39,399 nt of DNA, taken from the NCBI GenBank assembly GCA_903873735.1, contig CAIQPO010000043.1, forward strand, positions 1-39,399, in the 5' to 3' direction. Made by a program: the position numbers and the translations under genes. The stretch comes from Candidatus Collierbacteria bacterium. GTDB lineage: Bacteria > Patescibacteriota > Microgenomatia > UBA1400 > MFAQ01. Positions within the stretch are counted from its first letter, which is position 1. The number at the start of each line of letters is the position of its first letter. Positions 23,949 to 32,179 of the stretch are shown here, in pieces. A model generated the notes under the pieces. It ran no database searches and was not told the DNA's origin. It was given only the letters and a program-made list of their open reading frames with translations.

Positions 23949-25094
23949 TTATGACAGAATAATTCTTTTTGCTCTTTCCTTAATCTCTCTCCAGCTTCTA
24001 ACTCGCTCTGCTTCTTGATATGGAGTGATTGTCTTAGTTCTATAGAGATCAAATGCCTCCAAAGACACAACTCTAGCATTTGGACAATTCTCAGATACCC
24101 ATTTTTTAACTTCCTCAATGTGACCCAAATTGCACATCACCACCTCAACCATATCCATAGTAACCTCCTCACCTATTTGTATGCCATCTGGCACACTAAT
24201 CATTGATGGTGCCTCCACTCCCAAAACTTTTTCAGCATGATTCACTACTTTATCTCTACTTGTACCAAAAACCACAGGCCATCTGTCAAACCAATTCACA
24301 AAACTATATCCCATTCTTGGCAAGCTATCTGCATAAATTTCATTTAATCCATACTCCTTCTTGTCATGAGCTCCAACAATAACATCAACATTGTCCTCTG
24401 CATATTCACCAGTCAGTAATCTATGTCCTGTTTCTCTTGCCCTACTAGCTGCCAATATCGCCCGCTTCTCTGATATTCCAGGTAAGGCAGCCGAATTCGT
24501 CACATGATATAAGTTGCTCAGCACCTCGCCTCCCTTTTCTTGCATTTCAATTAATTCCTCCACAACTCTAACATCTACTAACTCTGCTTCAGAATACTTG
24601 TCCGCTACTGGCAAATAGACATACTCTCCTGGTCTTGTGAACTCACCTTGAACAGGACTAATCGTCATTTCCATATCGTAAATCTCAATCACTGCATCCG
24701 GATCTCCCACTCGCCACATAAAATTATTTATTCTATTTCCCAAGGTTCTCATAGCTTCATGTCTACCTTTTTTACCATAGGCCTGGTAGAACCCTTCTGG
24801 AGATTTAATCTTCTCTTTGATGGCATTGTAGTCTTCTCTGTCTTTTAGTGCCAAATAACACTCATACAAAAACTTAATCTCTTGCTCTGTATCTCTTGTT
24901 TGTGACCCTCTCCTTCTCCAGCAATCTCCCATGAGAGCTCTAGCCCTTTCATCAATCAATTCAGGTAAGACTTCTGGTTCCACTCCATTTTCATTAGCAA
25001 TCTCTTCAAATGTCTTTGGTGTGTATCTTTCAAGATGTGTTTCAACCCTTACCTCTACAGGTCTACCTGCATATTCCCAACCTCTAGTTTCCAT
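23949..25094 (-). CDS. Unknown soluble protein, possible ART-like domain (381 aa)
   Basis: Begins METRGWEYAGRPVEVRVETH. The first half is helical and charged. From about residue 194 comes NLYHVTNSAALPGISEKRAI, which resembles the YHxT...LPxI opening of ADP-ribosyltransferase-fold proteins (KptA/DarT type); later SFVNWFDRWPVVFGTS and EVVMCNLGHIEEVKKWV could be the rest of such a fold. This is a weak resemblance by eye. It lies between mreB (9 nt upstream) and the PAP2-like gene (7 nt downstream), so it is cotranscribed with mreB. No membrane segment. Confidence 0.65.
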   Translation of the reverse strand: METRGWEYAGRPVEVRVETHLERYTPKTFEEIANENGVEPEVLPELIDERARALMGDCWRRRGSQTRDTEQEIKFLYECYLALKDREDYNAIKEKIKSPEGFYQAYGKKGRHEAMRTLGNRINNFMWRVGDPDAVIEIYDMEMTISPVQGEFTRPGEYVYLPVADKYSEAELVDVRVVEELIEMQEKGGEVLSNLYHVTNSAALPGISEKRAILAASRARETGHRLLTGEYAEDNVDVIVGAHDKKEYGLNEIYADSLPRMGYSFVNWFDRWPVVFGTSRDKVVNHAEKVLGVEAPSMISVPDGIQIGEEVTMDMVEVVMCNLGHIEEVKKWVSENCPNARVVSLEAFDLYRTKTITPYQEAERVRSWREIKERAKRIILS

Positions 25095-25103
25095 TATTTA
25101 ATC

Positions 25104-26171
25104 TTACCTCAATCCACCCACTACTCTTACCTTAGAAAGCAGCTTGTCATCCTCAAGTACTTTCGCACACCCTCGAACCACAGCTTCAAGTGGGTTTTCA
25201 GTTACCCACACAGGCATTCCAGTTTGCTCTGATATCAATTTATCAATATTTCGAATTAACGCTCCACCTCCTGCCATCACCAAACCCTTTTCTAAAATAT
25301 CAGACACCAAATCTGGTGGTGTTTCTTCAATTATTAAATGAATCTCAGATAATATCTGATTGATTACCGGCATCATTGCTTCTCTAATCTCAACACTATC
25401 AAGCTTTAAAGACTTAGGCAAACCATTATCCAAGCTTCTTCCTCTCACCACCACCTGTAAGGGGTTACCTTCTTTTTCTCGCTTCAAAGGATAAGCAGAT
25501 CCAACAGCAATTTTTACCTCTTCTGCTGTACTTTCTCCTAAAAGCATGTTGTACTTTAATCGAACATAATTCATGATCGATTCTGTTAATTCATCGCCTG
25601 CTACCCGCAAACTTCGATTTAACACCAAACCTCCAAGAGAAATTACTCCAATCTCGCTCGTTCCTCCACCAATATCACAAACCATATGACCTTCTGGCTT
25701 CTGGACCTGAAGTCCAGCTCCAATTGCAGCTGCCATTGGTTCTTCTACCAAAAATGCAGCCCTTGCTCCCGCAGATAAAGCCGCCTCCTGGACTGCCCGT
25801 CTTTCCACCTCTGTCACACCACTGGGTATACCAATTGCTACTCTAGGTCTAGGAATCTTCATTCCCAAGCCTTTATAGTATTCGTGCACCTCAACAATAT
25901 AATGCTTGAGCATGGCTTCAGCTGCATCAAAATCAGCTATTACACCATCTCGCAGTGGTCTCACCACTTCAATATTGGCTGGATTCTTACCCAGCATCTT
26001 CTTGGCCTCGTCACCAATTGCCAAAATCTCCTTCGACTTCATTTGTCTCGCCACCACCGATGGTTGTTTTATCACCACCCCCTTACCTCGCACGTGAACT
26101 ACGGTGTTTGCCGTTCCCAAGTCTATCCCTACATCCAGAGTGGCTAGCCTCCATAGTTTTTCCAGTATCAT
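25104..26171 (-). CDS. mreB: Rod shape-determining protein MreB
   Basis: Bacterial actin of 355 aa. Phosphate-1 loop DLGTANT at about 17-23, phosphate-2 DIGGGTSEIG near 165, adenosine motif MAGGGALIRNID near 300. The N-terminus (MILEKLWRLATLDVG) has an amphipathic start that may touch the membrane. Upstream TTGATA, 18 bp, TAGACT ends 7 nt before the ATG, so leaderless translation is likely. It heads the run mreB, unknown, PAP2-like. Confidence 0.97.
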   Translation of the reverse strand: MILEKLWRLATLDVGIDLGTANTVVHVRGKGVVIKQPSVVARQMKSKEILAIGDEAKKMLGKNPANIEVVRPLRDGVIADFDAAEAMLKHYIVEVHEYYKGLGMKIPRPRVAIGIPSGVTEVERRAVQEAALSAGARAAFLVEEPMAAAIGAGLQVQKPEGHMVCDIGGGTSEIGVISLGGLVLNRSLRVAGDELTESIMNYVRLKYNMLLGESTAEEVKIAVGSAYPLKREKEGNPLQVVVRGRSLDNGLPKSLKLDSVEIREAMMPVINQILSEIHLIIEETPPDLVSDILEKGLVMAGGGALIRNIDKLISEQTGMPVWVTENPLEAVVRGCAKVLEDDKLLSKVRVVGGLR

Positions 26172-26178
26172 TTTAAAA

Positions 26179-26208
26179 AGTCTATCTTAATACGCCTAAT
26201 CATATCAA
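26179..26208 (-). promoter_or_regulatory. Probable mreB promoter, leaderless
   Basis: Minus strand TTGATA (26203-26208), 18-bp spacer, TAGACT (26179-26184), then 7 nt to the ATG. Confidence 0.55.
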
Positions 26209-26239
26209 ACTATGCTATCATTGCGTACCCCCAAATATC

Positions 26240-26268
26240 TTGACTTTTTAGCTCAATTATGATATATT
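26240..26268 (+). promoter_or_regulatory. Sigma-70-type promoter of the 26342-26905 unit
   Basis: TTGACT (26240-26245), 17-bp spacer, TATATT (26263-26268). Leader about 65 nt; contains no clear structure besides a CTTTGAGAGTG segment. Confidence 0.84.
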
Positions 26269-26341
26269 ATAGGACTGTATTTGGCTAGCACTTTGAGAGT
26301 GTAAGACTCCCCTTTTCAGTAAAACAACAGGAGATACTCAG

Positions 26342-26905
26342 ATGAAGAGATTCGCAGCCTTTATCGTGTTCTGTGTTCTGGTGGCAGCCATGTTTTTTGG
26401 GTTTGTACGCCCGGACCCCACGGAGTGTGGGAATTTCCATCCCCACCTCGACCAGTTCGGGAACAATCCCGCAGAAGTACTAAAGGCCATGGACTGGCTC
26501 ATCAGCTCTGGCAACTTCAACGCCTGGCAAGATGGGGCCCGCATTGTCCTGCAATTTAAATATGCAGGGCGCCTTGGCTTCGGTGCCTTTGGTACTGGCA
26601 ACCCCACCTTCTTCTTCCCTGACAACGGCATCGAGTACATCAGACAGCAGACAAATGGCCTCAACAAAATCACCAGCCAAAAGTCTCTCGATCAAATCAC
26701 TAACCACCTGTACTCATGTCGCAACAGCTTTGCCCGGCAGTATCAGCTAGCTGAAGTCCCTGTCCCTGCTCAACAACCAGCTCAGCAGCCTGCGGTCAAT
26801 TTTTCTCTCGACAGCTTGGCTCCACTGGCCATGACCGCCATGTTGGCAATCATCGTTATTGGCTGTGGCGCGCTGACCTTCGGGCGCAAACTGGCAATGG
26901 GGTAA
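26342..26905 (+). CDS. Orphan exported or membrane protein (187 aa)
   Basis: Begins MKRFAAFIVFCVLVAAMFFGF, a signal peptide or N-terminal anchor. A soluble part with two Cys (PTECGNF and LYSCRNS) that could pair follows, then a Pro/Gln linker (PVPAQQPAQQPAV) and a second hydrophobic helix (about 157-178) with a short Arg/Lys end. This suggests an extracellular domain tethered by a flexible linker. AGGAG lies 9 nt before the ATG. No family recognised. Own promoter and terminator; GC-rich codons unlike mreB. Confidence 0.74.
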   Translation: MKRFAAFIVFCVLVAAMFFGFVRPDPTECGNFHPHLDQFGNNPAEVLKAMDWLISSGNFNAWQDGARIVLQFKYAGRLGFGAFGTGNPTFFFPDNGIEYIRQQTNGLNKITSQKSLDQITNHLYSCRNSFARQYQLAEVPVPAQQPAQQPAVNFSLDSLAPLAMTAMLAIIVIGCGALTFGRKLAMG

Positions 26906-26930
26906 ACACAACTCAATATGTAGTCAACAA

Positions 26931-26959
26931 AACACGGTCCACCAGACCGTGTTTTTTTA
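26931..26959 (+). terminator. Intrinsic terminator of the 26342-26905 unit
   Basis: AACACGGTC/GACCGTGTT stem with a 5-nt loop and a run of T. Overlaps the last codon of the convergent gene at 26957. Confidence 0.9.
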
Positions 26960-27526
26960 TTCCTGAACTTGAGAAAACCTCTTACCAATCATCACATCCA
27001 CCCCAGAAATCCACTTTTCAGCAGAACCTCCAAGCAGACTCACCTCAGGACTCATTAGATATCCTTCATTCTCCTTAACTGCTGAAAATACCGGCTCGAT
27101 CACAGACCACCTCTCCTCTGTGTCTTTGGGAGCAACATTGCTTGCCACGAATTTTTCTACTAGCTGAATTACTGGTAACCAAAGCTGGGTTGGTAATGCA
27201 CCCATTTTTTGTTTTTCTCTTACCAACTCCGCTAAAGTGGTAAAGTCTGACTTCATCTCTTCCAAATCAGGTAACCTGATCACTCCATCTGGACCCACAG
27301 GAGGCTCAATCACTTCAACAGGCAAAACTGCACTATCAGCTACAGGATCTGGAGGTAAGTAGAATTCGTCATCAGGATCAGCAATTTCTGGCTCAGGAGG
27401 AGTAGTTCTTAGTGCACAATATCCTCTAATTTTTGTCTCAAGTAATCCAATTCTATCTACAGACGCAAAAAGCTCTCCTGCTAATGAATTATCCTGCTCA
27501 CCCGCTCCCTGTGTTGTATCTGGCAT
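26957..27526 (-). CDS. Unknown soluble protein (189 aa)
   Basis: Acidic protein with a Pro-rich centre (TTPPEPEIADPDDEFYLPPDP) and a helical C-terminal half. No family recognised and no membrane segment. Two starts are possible: an ATG at 27571 inside a CCATGG palindrome shared with the divergent ligase gene, or the ATG at 27526 (MPDTTQGAGEQ), which avoids that overlap; neither has a good ribosome site. Host-type codons. Divergent from the O-antigen-ligase-like gene, so a shared control region is possible. Confidence 0.6.
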   Translation of the reverse strand: MPDTTQGAGEQDNSLAGELFASVDRIGLLETKIRGYCALRTTPPEPEIADPDDEFYLPPDPVADSAVLPVEVIEPPVGPDGVIRLPDLEEMKSDFTTLAELVREKQKMGALPTQLWLPVIQLVEKFVASNVAPKDTEERWSVIEPVFSAVKENEGYLMSPEVSLLGGSAEKWISGVDVMIGKRFSQVQE

Positions 27527-27554
27527 ATATAAGTCAATATAAACCACCTCTTTC

Positions 27555-27563
27555 TGATAAACT
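27555..27563 (+). promoter_or_regulatory. Extended -10 of the ligase-like gene, leaderless
   Basis: TGATAAACT ends 6 nt before the ATG at 27570, identical to the element before the ThyX-like gene. Confidence 0.55.
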
Positions 27564-27569
27564 AGTCCC

Positions 27570-29684
27570 ATGGCTACTTCAGAATCAGTCTACACAAAAT
27601 ATATTCGTTTTTGTTTCTACGCTCTCCTATTTTTTACTCCCCTAATTCTCTGGACCAAAACCTCTGAAGTTTTTGAGTTTAATAAAATGCTTTTTGTTTA
27701 TGCGAGCACTGCCATTATCTCCACCCTTTGGATAATAGACTCGGCTCAAAAAGGCAAGTTCTCGCTTGTACGTACTCCACTTGATCTTCCCATTGCTCTA
27801 TTCTTAATATCTCAATCAATCTCTACCCTCACTTCAATCGACAAACATACCAGTCTCTTTGGTTATTACTCAAGATTCCACGGGGGTCTCGCATCCACCA
27901 TTTGCTACCTAATACTTTATTTCGCATTTACTTCACATTTCATCGGCAAAATTAAGGAGGTTAAACTCACCTTGTTATCGATAATTGCCTCATCTACTAT
28001 CGTCTGTGCCTACGGTATTCTTGAGCATTTCGGCATTGATAAACACATCTGGGTTCAGGATGTACAAAGTAGAGTCTTCTCGACTCTCGGGCAACCCAAC
28101 TGGCTCTCTGCATATCTCATCACTATCCTACCTCTTAACATATACTTCTATCAAAAAGCACAATCAGGTTTTCTTAAATATTTTCTTTTAGCAGCTGCCT
28201 TGTCAAACTTAGTTACCATTCTCTTTACCAAATCTAAGTCAGGAATCGGTGCCACCATCCTCACACTCCTAATTTACTTTTCCTTCCAAACTCTGAAAAA
28301 CAGACAATATCTAAAACTAAAAACTACTGCGATTATTTTGTCCTCTTTCCTTGTAATTACTTTTATCATCGGCACCCCCTGGACCTCAAACCCAGCATAC
28401 ATCAACAAGGCTCTAACATTAGGCGGTCCTACTTTTCCCTCATTTGAAAAGTACCTAAACCGTATCGGTCTCACCACCCAAGTAAAACCCATCGATACTA
28501 CAAAAATAAGCCAACAAGAGGTCAAACAACTTGATCTAGAAGCGAAGGGGATAAGAGTGGGTGGTTCTGACTCAATGGACATTAGAAAGGTAGTCTGGCA
28601 AGGAGCCATAAAACTTGGCTTAAAATATCCCTTCTTTGGTCCGGGTGTTGAGACTTTTGGTTACACCTACTACACAGTAAGGCCTGCCTCACACAACTTG
28701 CTCTCTGAATGGGATTTCTTATACAACAAAGCACACAATGAGTATCTAAACTTCCTGGCTACCACTGGCTTCATCGGTTTAGGCACTTACCTTTTCCTCA
28801 TTATCTCAACTCTATTTCTTTTGGTAAAAACAATAAAACATCCAGACTCCGGAGAGCTATCTCTTGCTCTTCTATCAGGATATATCTCCATTCTTATTAC
28901 CAACTACTATGGCTTTTCGGTTGTTAATGTGGCTTTACTATTTTTCCTTATCCCAGCCTTTATCTTTACATATTCACCTCCAAAGAATGTCTTCATATCC
29001 ACAGTTTCAATACACCTTCCATTTATCACATCCGCAATTGCCATTACCCTATTACTATTCACCCTCTACCAGACACATATCACCTGGAAAGCAGACATCA
29101 ACTACGCCACTGGCAAAGCACTAATGCAAGTCAACTATGACTATCTAGCTGACGCCATCTCTAGCCTGTCTAAAGCCGTTAACTCCAGACCAAACGAACC
29201 TGTTTTCAGATCCACCCTTGCCGAGTCTCACGCTATGGCTGCAGTCTACATTAATAGCCTACTTCAAACTCCAGAAGCCTCTGCTGCATCAACCCAACAA
29301 AAACTCAAAGAACAAAGACAGCTCTATACAAATTCCGCTATTGCCAATGCACAAGAATCTATAAAACAAAACCCGTTTCACACCAATTTTTACAAAAACA
29401 AAGCAAAAATTGAAATTATGCTAGCTAGCACCGATCCTATTTACTACGAGCAAGCAATAAAGACTTTTGAAAAGATTATTGAGCTCTCACCTACTGAAGC
29501 CAAAATGTACTACAACTTAGGACTTATACACTACACCCTAGGTAATCTAGAACAAGCCAAATCTTACTACGCCAAAGCTCTGGAACTCAAGCCAGACTAC
29601 TTCAAATGGGAAGAATTCATGAAAACACTTTCAGATAGACAAAAGGAACTAGACAAGGCAAAAACCAATAAAAAAGGCAGGTAA
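27570..29684 (+). CDS. O-antigen ligase/polymerase-like membrane protein with TPR tail
   Basis: 704 aa. About 12 membrane helices over residues 10-500, with the Wzy/WaaL-type outer loop containing RFHGG, STLGQPNWLSAYL, KSKSGIGA and, in the large loop, PFFGPGVETF and KAHNEYLNFLATTGFIG. The C-terminal third is soluble and helical, ending in TPR repeats (YYNLGLIHYTLGNLEQAKSYY near 645-665). Such proteins join or polymerise lipid-linked glycans, or glycosylate proteins; the TPR may bind a partner. The stop codon lies inside the terminator of the convergent gene at 29696. Confidence 0.87.
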   Translation: MATSESVYTKYIRFCFYALLFFTPLILWTKTSEVFEFNKMLFVYASTAIISTLWIIDSAQKGKFSLVRTPLDLPIALFLISQSISTLTSIDKHTSLFGYYSRFHGGLASTICYLILYFAFTSHFIGKIKEVKLTLLSIIASSTIVCAYGILEHFGIDKHIWVQDVQSRVFSTLGQPNWLSAYLITILPLNIYFYQKAQSGFLKYFLLAAALSNLVTILFTKSKSGIGATILTLLIYFSFQTLKNRQYLKLKTTAIILSSFLVITFIIGTPWTSNPAYINKALTLGGPTFPSFEKYLNRIGLTTQVKPIDTTKISQQEVKQLDLEAKGIRVGGSDSMDIRKVVWQGAIKLGLKYPFFGPGVETFGYTYYTVRPASHNLLSEWDFLYNKAHNEYLNFLATTGFIGLGTYLFLIISTLFLLVKTIKHPDSGELSLALLSGYISILITNYYGFSVVNVALLFFLIPAFIFTYSPPKNVFISTVSIHLPFITSAIAITLLLFTLYQTHITWKADINYATGKALMQVNYDYLADAISSLSKAVNSRPNEPVFRSTLAESHAMAAVYINSLLQTPEASAASTQQKLKEQRQLYTNSAIANAQESIKQNPFHTNFYKNKAKIEIMLASTDPIYYEQAIKTFEKIIELSPTEAKMYYNLGLIHYTLGNLEQAKSYYAKALELKPDYFKWEEFMKTLSDRQKELDKAKTNKKGR

Positions 29685-29694
29685 TTTACCTGCC
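29670..29694 (-). terminator. Terminator of the 29696 unit, inside the end of the ligase gene
   Basis: GGCAGGTAA/TTACCTGCC stem with a 1-nt loop centre, then six T on the minus strand. The plus-strand gene uses the same bases for its last two codons and TAA. Confidence 0.87.
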
Positions 29695-29695
29695 A

Positions 29696-30061
29696 TCACC
29701 TACCCACCTGCCTTAGGAAAAACAAATAATCCTTCCAAGTCAGTGCTACTACCACCGTATCATTTTGCCTTAACACCTTTATGTCGGCTGTTGGGTATGT
29801 TTCAATAAATTGCGTAAGCTGCCCCTCAGTCATCATTATAAAAAACATCGCCACTAATCTTTCAGGAAAGACCTCCACCACACAGCCAATTCTCACAAAT
29901 CCAGCCAGGTTTTCAATCTTTCGAGTCCCGATCAAACCCTTCATATTTTTACGACCCCACACAGCCTTACCCGCAAGCGATGCCCTTTTAACATACAGCA
30001 TCAACTGCCTGTCGGTCTCTTCCCTTTTACTACCAGAAAGAAAAACTTTCTCTCTTATCAT
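29696..30061 (-). CDS. Orphan soluble protein (121 aa)
   Basis: Begins MIREKVFLSGSKREETDRQL; CGGAGG lies 5 nt before the ATG. Basic N-terminal half, then strands and helices (VEVFPERLVAMFFIMMTEGQL). No family recognised. Own promoter (30107-30135) and terminator that overlaps the neighbouring gene. Codons are mixed rather than strongly GC-rich, so it fits the orphan group by architecture more than by composition. Confidence 0.66.
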   Translation of the reverse strand: MIREKVFLSGSKREETDRQLMLYVKRASLAGKAVWGRKNMKGLIGTRKIENLAGFVRIGCVVEVFPERLVAMFFIMMTEGQLTQFIETYPTADIKVLRQNDTVVVALTWKDYLFFLRQVGR

Positions 30062-30106
30062 TTTCGCCTCCGTCGTGTCTAAAGTTTCTCAATGTTCGAT
30101 TTGTAT

Positions 30107-30135
30107 ATTCTAAACTCCATCTATTACATTAACAA
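30107..30135 (-). promoter_or_regulatory. Sigma-70-type promoter of the 29696-30061 unit
   Basis: Minus strand TTGTTA (30130-30135), 17-bp spacer, TAGAAT (30107-30112). Divergent from def. Confidence 0.72.
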
Positions 30136-30164
30136 CCCCACATTACAGGGTATTTGGTAAAATA

Positions 30165-30170
30165 TATTAT
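30165..30170 (+). promoter_or_regulatory. Possible -10 of def, leaderless
   Basis: TATTAT ends 6 nt before the ATG; ATTACA lies 17 bp upstream. No Shine-Dalgarno is present. Confidence 0.45.
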
Positions 30171-30176
30171 TCCGAT

Positions 30177-30713
30177 ATGAAAATTCTTGTATCACCAGAC
30201 CCATTTCTAAAAATTGTAGCCAAGCCGGTTGAAAAGATTGATAAGAAACTTCTAGACCAGCTTAGCGACATGACTCAAACCCTAAAACAGGCTCAAGACC
30301 CGGAGGGTGTTGGCTTGGCAGCTACACAGGTAGGTATTGATAAGAGACTCTTCATTCTCAATCTCCACAACCAAATAGAAGTCATCATAAATCCCAAAAT
30401 CATCCAAGTTTCCGAAGCAAAACTATCAGAAATCTACACCAAGAAAAAGGACAGGTGGCTTGAAGGCTGTCTTTCACTTCCCCAAATCTGGGGTTTCGTA
30501 GACAGACCTTTCTGGGTAGATATTGAATACCAAACAATCAAAAACAACCAGCTTGTTTCAAAAACCAGAAGATTTGAAGGGGTTGAGTCATCCTATGCTC
30601 TACATGAATATGACCATCTGGATGGAATTCTTTTCACCGATAGGATTCTTGAACAAAAAGGCATTATCTATCAAGAAACGGAACACGGCTTATCTCCCAT
30701 AGACTTGATATAA
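30177..30713 (+). CDS. def: Peptide deformylase
   Basis: Removes the formyl group from new N-terminal methionine. 178 aa with all three motifs: GVGLAATQVG (about 43-52), EGCLSLP (about 98-104, metal Cys) and HEYDHLDG (about 142-149, HExxH). The region between motifs 1 and 2 has a short Lys-rich insertion. About 580 nt upstream of fmt on the same strand, separated only by an orphan gene on the other strand; def-fmt is a common bacterial pair. Confidence 0.96.
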   Translation: MKILVSPDPFLKIVAKPVEKIDKKLLDQLSDMTQTLKQAQDPEGVGLAATQVGIDKRLFILNLHNQIEVIINPKIIQVSEAKLSEIYTKKKDRWLEGCLSLPQIWGFVDRPFWVDIEYQTIKNNQLVSKTRRFEGVESSYALHEYDHLDGILFTDRILEQKGIIYQETEHGLSPIDLI

Positions 30714-30738
30714 AAAATCCCCGCCTGAAGCGGGGAAT
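30711..30738 (-). terminator. Intrinsic terminator of the 30742-31230 unit
   Basis: TCCCCGC/GCGGGGA stem with a 5-nt loop, then a T-rich run on the minus strand. It overlaps the def stop codon. Confidence 0.88.
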
Positions 30739-30741
30739 CTC

Positions 30742-31230
30742 TTACCAGAGCACGACAAAGGAGACAAATAACCATACAGCCAAGAGGAGAAACGTGATAA
30801 ACATCGTAAACTCTGATGTTCCCACTTGACCCACCTGGTTAGTGGCAGTAAGCTCCACTGGGTTGTCAGCATTTACCACCTTGATGTACACATCGGTGGA
30901 ACATTTTTCTACTACCACCACCGTCCCTGGTCTAAGTACCAGCGAAGAGGTGTAGCCGTAAGGCGCACCACCTTCTGCCCGAGTTGAATCGATGTATTCA
31001 CCGTCAACCTTAAGCAAAAAAGTGTCACGGCTCACAATTGTTACCGACAGCTCCTCTTCGCGTTGTGGGTTGGCGTATGATACTGTCACTTTGCTACCAA
31101 CCCCAAGCTCCATAGATAAGTCGTGCCCGACCTGGTGACCGTTTTTGGTGGCATAAGACACACCACCCAAGAAAACGACAATCACCGCAGCTACAAATAC
31201 GAAGGTAAGCAATTTTTCCCAGAATTTCAA
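30742..31230 (-). CDS. Orphan membrane protein with central beta domain (162 aa), TTG start
   Basis: TTG start at 31230, 5 nt after AAGGAGGC; the product begins MKFWEKLLTFVFVAAVIVVF. One hydrophobic helix at each end (about 8-26 and 140-161) encloses a beta-rich domain (GVGSKVTVSYANPQREEELSV and so on) that looks like a small barrel or Ig-like fold. No family recognised. Own promoter and terminator. It splits the def-fmt pair from the opposite strand; its -35 overlaps the fmt start. Confidence 0.73.
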   Translation of the reverse strand: MKFWEKLLTFVFVAAVIVVFLGGVSYATKNGHQVGHDLSMELGVGSKVTVSYANPQREEELSVTIVSRDTFLLKVDGEYIDSTRAEGGAPYGYTSSLVLRPGTVVVVEKCSTDVYIKVVNADNPVELTATNQVGQVGTSEFTMFITFLLLAVWLFVSFVVLW

Positions 31231-31253
31231 AACAGCCTCCTTAATGTACGATA

Positions 31254-31282
31254 TTTACCCTATAGAATATCACAGGTATAAT
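31254..31282 (+). promoter_or_regulatory. Probable fmt promoter, near-leaderless
   Basis: TTTACC (31254-31259), 17-bp spacer, TATAAT (31277-31282), then 9 nt to the ATG at 31292. Confidence 0.6.
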
Positions 31283-31292
31283 ATATTTGCAA
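31264..31292 (-). promoter_or_regulatory. Promoter of the 30742-31230 unit, overlapping the fmt promoter
   Basis: Minus strand TTGCAA (31287-31292), 17-bp spacer, TATTCT (31264-31269). The plus-strand fmt -10 (31277-31282) lies inside its spacer. Confidence 0.72.
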
Positions 31293-32179
31293 TGAAAAAG
31301 AACTTAGTCTATTTTGGCTCACCCCAATTCTCTGCAGAAATTCTCGAAAGCCTCCTTACCAACCCCGAAATTAATTTGGTGGGTATTGTCACTCAAAAGG
31401 ATAAACCAGTAGGTAGAAAACAAATTATTACACCATCACCTGTATCCCAAACTGCCGAAAAACACCAACTACCCACATTCAAACCAGACAGGCTAGACGA
31501 TGCAAACTTGGCTCACATTAAACTTCTCAAGCCAGATATCTTTCTTGTCGTTTCTTATGGCAAAATTATTCCACAATCCTGGCTAGATTGTCCCAAAGTT
31601 GGCACTTTCAATGTTCATTTTTCACTCCTTCCCAAGTATAGAGGCGCTTTGTGTATCAGCGAAGCCATCAAAAACCAAGACAAAGAAACAGGGGTCACCT
31701 TAATGGAGATGGACAGTAAACTCGATCACGGCAATATCATCTCCCAATCCTCAATCACCATTGATACCCATGACGACTACGCTACTCTGTCCACAAAACT
31801 TACTCAAGAAGCCATTAAAATTATCGAGCGTAAATTACCCGAAATCTGTGCTCAAAAATATCACTCACTACCCCAAGATGAGTCACTGGCCACTTACACC
31901 CCACTCCACAAAAACATCACCAGACAAGATTCATATATTCCTCTCACTACGTTACTCAAAGCCACTGATGGAATAGGCAGCTCCGAGACCTATGCCCTAA
32001 TCAGATCCCTATCCCCGGAACCGGGTGCGTGGACCACAGTGCAGGGAAAAGACTTAAAAATCATAAGTTGTACCCTTATAGATAGAAAGTTAGTCTTGAA
32101 CCAGGTTCAACTTAGTGGCAAGCAACCAATCAGCTGGAAACAATTTTCTGCAGGATACAAATCAACTTTCAAAGCTTAA
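31292..32179 (+). CDS. fmt: Methionyl-tRNA formyltransferase
   Basis: Formylates initiator Met-tRNA using 10-formyl-THF. 295 aa. Motifs: LVYFGSPQFSAEILE at the start, VSYGKIIPQ, FNVHFSLLPKYRGA with the family SLLPxxRGA motif, and GVTLMEMDSKLDHGNI. The ATG at 31292 is chosen because it begins the conserved domain and follows the -10; an ATG 48 nt earlier is in frame but would place the start before the promoter. Its last 4 nt overlap the convergent gene at 32176. Confidence 0.95.
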   Translation: MKKNLVYFGSPQFSAEILESLLTNPEINLVGIVTQKDKPVGRKQIITPSPVSQTAEKHQLPTFKPDRLDDANLAHIKLLKPDIFLVVSYGKIIPQSWLDCPKVGTFNVHFSLLPKYRGALCISEAIKNQDKETGVTLMEMDSKLDHGNIISQSSITIDTHDDYATLSTKLTQEAIKIIERKLPEICAQKYHSLPQDESLATYTPLHKNITRQDSYIPLTTLLKATDGIGSSETYALIRSLSPEPGAWTTVQGKDLKIISCTLIDRKLVLNQVQLSGKQPISWKQFSAGYKSTFKA

